From positions 1-43,357 of the forward strand of contig NZ_BONZ01000010.1 in assembly GCF_016862975.1 (NCBI RefSeq): DNA of 43,357 bases. The letters run 5' to 3'. The position numbers and the translations under genes were made by a program. This DNA comes from Rugosimonospora africana. GTDB taxonomy: Bacteria; Actinomycetota; Actinomycetes; Mycobacteriales; Micromonosporaceae. The notes under the pieces were generated by a model. The model made no database searches and had not been told where the DNA came from. It worked only from the letters and a program-made list of their open reading frames with translations. Shown in pieces: positions 39,352 to 43,357 of the stretch (positions within the stretch are counted from its first letter, which is position 1; the number at the start of each line of letters is the position of its first letter).

Positions 39352-39983
39352 TCGCCGAGGACCTCACCCTGCTCCGCGACGGACTGACCAGGCTGCTCAC
39401 CGCGCACGGCTTCGACGTGGTGGCCGCCGTCGAGCGGGGTGACGAACTCGTGGACGCGCTGCTGACCCACCGGCCCGAGGTGTCCGTCATCGACGTGCGG
39501 CTGCCGCCGACGTTCACCAACGAGGGGCTGTGGGCGGCGCTGGAGGCTCGCCGGCAGGTACCCGCGTTGCCGGTGCTCATCCTCAGCCAGTACGTCGAGG
39601 CGCTGTACGCCCGGGAGCTGCTCGCCGATGCCGCCGGGGGAGTCGGGTACCTGCTCAAGGACCGGGTCGGCGACATCGCCCAGTTCGTCGACGCGGTGCG
39701 CCGGGTCGCGGCCGGCGGTACGGCGATGGATCCCGAGGTCATCGCGGCGCTGCTGGCTCGCCCGCAACGCGCCGCACCGCTGTCCGGCCTCACTCCGCGC
39801 GAGCGTGAGGTGCTGGCGCTGATGGCCGAGGGGCGGTCGAACGCGGCGATCGCCGCTCGGCTGGTCGTCACGGAGAAGGCCGTCGACAAGCACATCAGCC
39901 ACATCCTGGACAAGCTCGGCCTGCCCCCGTCCGCCAGCGACCACCGGCGGGTACTCGCGGTGTTGGCCTACCTCGACTCGTGA
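39339..39983 (+). CDS. NarL/LuxR-family response regulator
   Basis: A 214-residue regulator. The receiver has Glu7/Asp8, the phosphorylation site Asp52 (VIDVRLPP) and Lys107 (LLKDRV). The LuxR-type helix-turn-helix is at 149-195 (LSGLTPREREVLALMAEGRSNAAIAARLVVTEKAVDKHISHILDKLGL). The ATG lies inside the end of the kinase gene, an overlap of 13 bases that couples translation. The 3' end overlaps the convergent endonuclease V gene by 16 bases. Confidence 0.95.
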   Translation: MRVLIAEDLTLLRDGLTRLLTAHGFDVVAAVERGDELVDALLTHRPEVSVIDVRLPPTFTNEGLWAALEARRQVPALPVLILSQYVEALYARELLADAAGGVGYLLKDRVGDIAQFVDAVRRVAAGGTAMDPEVIAALLARPQRAAPLSGLTPREREVLALMAEGRSNAAIAARLVVTEKAVDKHISHILDKLGLPPSASDHRRVLAVLAYLDS

Positions 39984-40528
39984 TCCGGGCCCGAGCGCGC
40001 GAGCCGGTCGACCCGGCGCAACGCGTCGGGCAGCCGGTACGGGCCGGTCATCGCCCGTACCAGTTCGGCCGCCTCAGTGAGCCCGACCCCGGCCGCGGTG
40101 ACGTACAGCGGGCGGCTGGCGGCCCCGCGGCGCACCGGTACCGCGTGCGTGGCGGTGCGGAACGCGGTCTTGGCGACCCCGATCACCGGTACCCCGAACC
40201 GCGCGTGGGCGTGTGCGCCAAGCCCGGGTGAGCCCTGCGGGTCGAGGTCGACGTAGCCGTCGACGATGAGCAGGTCGATCGGGCCGGCCCCGGCCAGTAC
40301 CGCGTCGAGTGCGGGCAGCTCACGGGCGTAGAAGTGACCCGGGCGGTACGCGGCGACCTCGGTCAGCCGGGCGACGTGCTCGGCGACGACGTTCGCGAAC
40401 CGCGCGTCCCCGGCGAGTACCGCGGCGGCCAGCGCGCCACCCTCGGGCGGGTAGTGCACGTCCACGGCCGCGTAACGGCCGGCCCGCCCTCGCCCGGCCG
40501 GCGCCGCGTCCGGGTCGGCGGCGGTCAC
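39968..40528 (-). CDS. nfi: Endonuclease V (short form)
   Basis: A 186-residue endonuclease V, which nicks DNA, and often RNA, one base 3' of deaminated adenine (inosine). Catalytic acids are recognisable: Asp23 (AAVDVHYPPEGG), Glu70 (YARELPAL) and Asp90 (LLIVDGYVDLDPQGSPGLGAHA). The wedge region is YRPGHFYARE, and YRLPDALRRVDRLAR near the C-terminus matches the family end. It is about 30-40 residues shorter than the usual 220, and the DGNG-type motif reads DGYV. GTG 40528 is the start and overlaps the stop of a 53-codon gene as GTGA; sequence further upstream in this frame is low-complexity. Confidence 0.85.
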   Translation of the reverse strand: MTAADPDAAPAGRGRAGRYAAVDVHYPPEGGALAAAVLAGDARFANVVAEHVARLTEVAAYRPGHFYARELPALDAVLAGAGPIDLLIVDGYVDLDPQGSPGLGAHAHARFGVPVIGVAKTAFRTATHAVPVRRGAASRPLYVTAAGVGLTEAAELVRAMTGPYRLPDALRRVDRLARSGPDHESR

Positions 40529-40686
40529 CGCCGGGGCGCCAGCGCCTCCGCGTGCCGCTCGCGCAGCCGCGTGCGCACCTCGTCCGGGCTGTACGCGCGG
40601 CGCCGCCGCTCGGCTCTGACGATCACCACACCGGTCGCGGCGACTCCGGCAAACGCGGCCAGACCGGCTACCTTCCACCAACGCAT
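40525..40686 (-). CDS. 53-aa single-span membrane protein
   Basis: A small gene encoding MRWWKVAGLAAFAGVAATG VVIVRAERRRRAYSPDEVRTR and a short charged end. Residues 5-24 are a transmembrane helix, followed by a stop-transfer cluster (ERRRRAY) and a basic cytoplasmic tail. ATG 40686 is chosen because TAGCCT on the minus strand ends six bases upstream; the ATG at 40692 lies between them. Its stop overlaps the endonuclease V start (GTGA), so it is the first gene of that operon. Function is unknown; the sequence resembles small actinobacterial membrane proteins generally. Confidence 0.7.
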   Translation of the reverse strand: MRWWKVAGLAAFAGVAATGVVIVRAERRRRAYSPDEVRTRLRERHAEALAPRR

Positions 40687-40691
40687 GTGCA

Positions 40692-40698
40692 TAGGCTA
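40692..40698. promoter_or_regulatory. Overlapping bidirectional -10 element
   Basis: TAGGCTA reads TAGGCT on the plus strand (40692-40697) and TAGCCT on the minus strand (40698-40693). The plus copy ends seven bases before GTG 40705 and the minus copy six bases before ATG 40686. One melted region could thus start two divergent leaderless mRNAs. Confidence 0.55.
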
Positions 40699-40704
40699 CG
40701 GGGC

Positions 40705-41370
40705 GTGTCCATCAGCCTTGACGAGGCGGTAGACCTGACCCGGACCGGCGACCTCTGGCTGTTCCGGGGGCGCACCGCGCCCGACCGCGCCATCCAGATC
40801 ACCACGAACAGCCCGGTCAACCACGTCGGCATGGCGGTCGTGCTGGACGACATGCCGCCGCTGATGTGGCACGCCGAGCTGGGCAGGTCGCTGCCCGATC
40901 TGTGGTCGGGCGGCCACCAGCGGGGCGTACAGCTGCACGACCTGCGGGACGCGGTGATCGTCTGGGCCACCCGGTACGGGCAGCGGGCCTGGCTGCGCCA
41001 GCTCGACCGGCCGGTGACCCGGGAGATGGAGGACAACCTGCTGCGTACCGTCGCCCGGCTGGACGGCACTCCGTTCCCGTCCACGGCGCGGCTGGCAGGC
41101 CGCTGGGTGCGGGGGCGGCTGCCGAGGTTCACCAAGCGGGAGACCGGCTTGGAGACCGCGTACTGTGCCGAGGTGGTCGCGGTCAGCTACGAGTCGATGG
41201 GCCTGCTGCCGTCCGGCCGCCGGGCGAGCTGGTACGACCCGGGGCGGTTCTGGAGCGGCGACGACCTGGCGCTGACCGGTGCCCGGCTGGGCGGCGAGAT
41301 CGCGGTCGACATCCCGCCGGACGCGGTGGTGACCCGGCGGAAGAAAACCGGCGGCCAACCGGTTGAATGA
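40705..41370 (+). CDS. Permuted papain-like (YiiX/NlpC-P60 type) hydrolase
   Basis: A 221-residue protein with the circularly permuted NlpC/P60 pattern seen in YiiX/YebB and related amidases: a GDLWLFRG start, catalytic His40 in [11 protein letters not shown], and Cys154 in [18 protein letters not shown]. In permuted members the His comes before the Cys, as here. Such enzymes hydrolyse amide or ester bonds in peptides or lipids. There is no signal peptide, so it is probably cytosolic. The GTG start is fixed by the bidirectional -10 element. The luciferase-like gene begins four bases after its stop. Confidence 0.72.
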   Translation: MSISLDEAVDLTRTGDLWLFRGRTAPDRAIQITTNSPVNHVGMAVVLDDMPPLMWHAELGRSLPDLWSGGHQRGVQLHDLRDAVIVWATRYGQRAWLRQLDRPVTREMEDNLLRTVARLDGTPFPSTARLAGRWVRGRLPRFTKRETGLETAYCAEVVAVSYESMGLLPSGRRASWYDPGRFWSGDDLALTGARLGGEIAVDIPPDAVVTRRKKTGGQPVE

Positions 41371-41374
41371 TCTT

Positions 41375-42376
41375 GTGATCGACGTACCTCTCTCCGTACT
41401 TGACCTTGCCCCGGTGGCAGCCACCGGATCCGCCGGCGAGGCGCTGCGACACACCACGGCGCTCGCCGTGCGCGCCGAGCAGCTGGGCTACCGGCGGTTC
41501 TGGGTGGCTGAGCACCACAACATGCCGGCGATCGCCAGTTCGTCCCCGGCCGTCCTGATCGCGCATCTCGCCGCGGCCACCTCGACGATCCGGGTCGGAT
41601 CCGGCGGGGTGATGCTGCCCAACCACGCGCCGCTGGTGGTGGCCGAGCAGTTCGGCACGCTGGAGGCGCTGCATCCGGGCCGCGTCGACCTGGGCATCGG
41701 CCGCGCGCCCGGTACCGACCAGGTGACCGCGCTGGCGCTGCGCCGCACGATGGAGGGACTGTCTGCCGAGGCGTTCCCGCAGGAACTGGCCGACCTGATC
41801 AGCTATTTCACCGGCGAAGAGTCGCGGCTGCGGATCACCGCGACCCCGGGTCTGGGCGACATGCCGGCGATCTGGTTGCTCGGGTCGAGCGGGTTCAGCG
41901 CTCAACTGGCCGGCATCCTGGGCCTGCCGTTCAGCTTCGCCCACCACTTCAGCTCGGCGAACACGCTGCCCGCGCTGGCCCTGTACCGGCAACACTTCCA
42001 GCCGTCGAAGTGGCTGGACAAGCCGTACGCGATGGTCGCCGTGAACGCGGTCTGCGCGGAGGACGACGAACGGGCCGAGTACCTGGCCGGGCCGGCCATG
42101 CTCTCGTTCCTGCGGATGCGCACCGGTCGCCCGCAGCCGCTGGCCACGCCGGAGGAGGCCGCCCGTTATCCGTACACGGACCAGGAACTGGTGGTCGCCC
42201 GCCAGCGGTTCGAGGGGCAGGCGCTGGGCTCCCCGGAGACGGTCGCCCGCCAGCTGACCGAGCTGCGCGAGCGCACCGGCGCGGACGAGCTGATGCTGAC
42301 CACGATGGTCTACGACATCGCTGACCGGATCCGGTCGTTCGAGTTGATCGCGGAGCGGCTCGGCACTCAGTCCTGA
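41375..42376 (+). CDS. LLM-class flavin-dependent oxidoreductase
   Basis: A 333-residue luciferase-like monooxygenase of the MsnO8/YhbW subgroup. The start [21 protein letters not shown] and [75 protein letters not shown] are the complete family core. The C-terminal part with [30 protein letters not shown] is also typical. It uses reduced FMN and oxygen on an unknown substrate. GTG 41375 is chosen because the conserved part starts there; it lies four bases after the hydrolase gene, so both are in one operon. A tandem repeat follows the stop. Confidence 0.93.
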   Translation: MIDVPLSVLDLAPVAATGSAGEALRHTTALAVRAEQLGYRRFWVAEHHNMPAIASSSPAVLIAHLAAATSTIRVGSGGVMLPNHAPLVVAEQFGTLEALHPGRVDLGIGRAPGTDQVTALALRRTMEGLSAEAFPQELADLISYFTGEESRLRITATPGLGDMPAIWLLGSSGFSAQLAGILGLPFSFAHHFSSANTLPALALYRQHFQPSKWLDKPYAMVAVNAVCAEDDERAEYLAGPAMLSFLRMRTGRPQPLATPEEAARYPYTDQELVVARQRFEGQALGSPETVARQLTELRERTGADELMLTTMVYDIADRIRSFELIAERLGTQS

Positions 42377-42377
42377 C

Positions 42378-42479
42378 CGGGTCGGCGGTGCCAGCGGGTC
42401 GGTGGCGCCTTCGGGTCGGCGGCGCCAGCGGGTGGGCGGCGCCAGCGGGTCGGCGGCGCCATCGGGTTGGTGGCGCCTT
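42378..42479 (+). repeat. Six tandem copies of a 17-bp unit
   Basis: The consensus is CGGGTCGGCGGCGCCAG. Copies start at 42378, 42395, 42412, 42429, 42446 and 42463 and differ by one to four bases, with CAG and CTT endings alternating in part. A seventh, partial copy begins at 42480. The array starts right after the LLM gene stop. The period is not a multiple of three, so it is non-coding. Confidence 0.85.
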
Positions 42480-42584
42480 CGGGTTCGATCAAGCCCGGTG
42501 GCGCGGGTCAGGCTGGGTCGGCGGCCGGTGCTTCCGTTAGGGTGCGCGTAACGCCCGATCGTGCGCATGCCTGTGGGGGGTGCC

Positions 42585-43357
42585 GTGGGGAGGTTGGCTT
42601 CCGCGTTCCAGCGCGCTGTGGAGTCGCATTGGCACGCGCTGGCCCACCTGGAGACGGCCCGGCTAGCCGCCGGCCCGCCAGTTGCGGGCCCGCCCGATGC
42701 CGCCCCGGCGGCCGCCGCCGGGCCCGCGTCCCTCCCGCTCCGCGAGCTGGTCGAGCAACTTGCCGGCACCGCCCGGGAACTGGCCCCCGGTTGGCTCGGC
42801 GACGAGTTGACCGCCGGGCTCGACGCCCCGCTCGGCACGGTGTCCACTATGGACGATCCGGTGCCGGTCCGGCTCGGCGAGGCCCGGGTCCGCGGTGCCG
42901 GCGCGTTTCCGGCGCTGGTACCGATCCTCGGCGGTACCCACCTCGTCCTCGACACCGACGCCCGCGACCCGTGGGTCGCCGGGTTGCTGCGCAGCCTGGT
43001 ACTCCGCCTGGTGGCCGCCGTTCCGGCCGGTGGCCTGCGGGTGCTCGTGACCGATCAGGCCGCGCTCGGCGGCACCTTCCTGCCGCTGCGCGACCTCGTC
43101 GAGGCCGGCGTGCTGGCCGCTCCCGCCGCATCCGAGGAGCAGGCCCGGCGCGTACTGGACGAGGCCGGGGCGCACGCCCAGCGGGCGCTGTCCGGCGCCT
43201 CGCCGGACGGCACCTGGCTGCTGGTCGTCGCGGCGTCGATGCCGGAGGGCCGGACCGAACTCGCCCGGCTCGCCGCGCTCACCCACGCCGGTGCGGCGGC
43301 CCGGGTCTGCCTGATCGCGGCCGGCTGGCCGGCGCCCGCGCCGGGCGACCAGTCTGG
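42585..43357 (+). CDS. N-terminal part of an FtsK/SpoIIIE-like protein (runs off the window)
   Basis: An open frame of at least 257 codons with no stop before the end. Residues 1-30 are helical (FQRAVESHWHALAHLETARLAAG), followed by an Ala/Pro-rich stretch. LVEQLAGTARELAPGWLGDELTAG, VRLGEARVRGAGAFPALVPILGGTHLVLDTDARDPWVAGLLRSLVLRLVAAVPAGGLRVLVTD then follows. This resembles the N-terminal module of large actinobacterial FtsK/SpoIIIE-type ATPases, in which the motor domain comes later. The ATPase motifs lie beyond the window, so the assignment rests on this module only. The start is GTG 42585, with GGGGGG just upstream; ATG 42567 in frame is the alternative. Confidence 0.6.
   Translation, partial: MGRLASAFQRAVESHWHALAHLETARLAAGPPVAGPPDAAPAAAAGPASLPLRELVEQLAGTARELAPGWLGDELTAGLDAPLGTVSTMDDPVPVRLGEARVRGAGAFPALVPILGGTHLVLDTDARDPWVAGLLRSLVLRLVAAVPAGGLRVLVTDQAALGGTFLPLRDLVEAGVLAAPAASEEQARRVLDEAGAHAQRALSGASPDGTWLLVVAASMPEGRTELARLAALTHAGAAARVCLIAAGWPAPAPGDQS

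Noticed and set aside
42378-42479. The tandem repeat as a CRISPR array
   Set aside because: Units are directly adjacent with no unique spacers, and there are no cas genes.
41183-42955. A 590-codon minus-strand frame at the right end
   Set aside because: Antisense to the hydrolase, LLM and FtsK-like genes, and it would translate the 17-bp repeats.

Overview
The window looks like chromosome from a high-GC actinomycete, most likely of the family Micromonosporaceae. The evidence is the GC-rich third codon positions, frequent GTG starts, the block prfB - ftsE - ftsX - smpB - ssrA, a tmRNA that encodes the tag AKNSRAAYALAA, several DinB/maleylpyruvate-isomerase-like proteins of the kind used by mycothiol-producing bacteria, and Hanks-type kinases. 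The family assignment is inference; no 16S gene is present. I see no rRNA, CRISPR array, transposase or integrase.

Layout. 1-3200: a tryptophan 2,3-dioxygenase, then on the minus strand a GH4 6-phospho-glycosidase translationally coupled to a BadF-type sugar kinase, behind a palindromic operator. 3500-11750: a PadR regulator, release factor 2, an Rrf2 regulator, an FMN reductase, ftsE-ftsX (divisome ABC complex controlling peptidoglycan hydrolysis), a Pro-rich membrane protein, smpB, a membrane-anchored CBM2-like protein and the tmRNA gene. SmpB and tmRNA form the trans-translation system and RF2 terminates translation.

11740-14270: a 2.5-kb accessory segment bounded by a 34-bp direct repeat that includes the last bases of ssrA. 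It holds an AraC-type regulator, a divergent TIGR03086 protein and a VapBC toxin-antitoxin pair, and resembles the remnant of an island inserted at ssrA. 14300-17450: a DinB-like protein, a large secreted DNRLRE-type protein and a small membrane protein. 17500-24930: an aldo/keto reductase with a divergent TetR gene and shared operator, two divergent Ser/Thr kinases (one with an extracellular CBM2 domain), a hemerythrin-like protein, an OmpR/EnvZ-type two-component pair and MTA phosphorylase.

25000-37990: YqgE/AlgH, tRNA-Ala(GGC), an acetate-transporter-like protein, two coupled SDR genes, a PadR - ABC ATPase - FtsX-like permease operon, a Ddn-like flavin/F420 protein, a DinB protein, LysE and MFS exporters, a DHFR-like reductase and a YCII protein. 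38100-43357: a NarL-type two-component pair, a short endonuclease V with a 53-aa membrane-protein gene before it, a permuted papain-like hydrolase, an LLM flavin oxidoreductase, a 6 x 17-bp tandem repeat, and the start of a large FtsK/SpoIIIE-like protein that runs off the end.

A recurring feature is a TANNNT -10 hexamer 6-8 bases before the start codon, which predicts leaderless mRNAs for about a dozen genes and was used to set several starts. The most unusual items are the ssrA duplication, the CBM2-tailed receptor kinase, the bidirectional -10 element at 40692-40698, and the dispersed GGCGCC-type hairpins and tandem repeats between genes. I found no clearly new multi-gene system.
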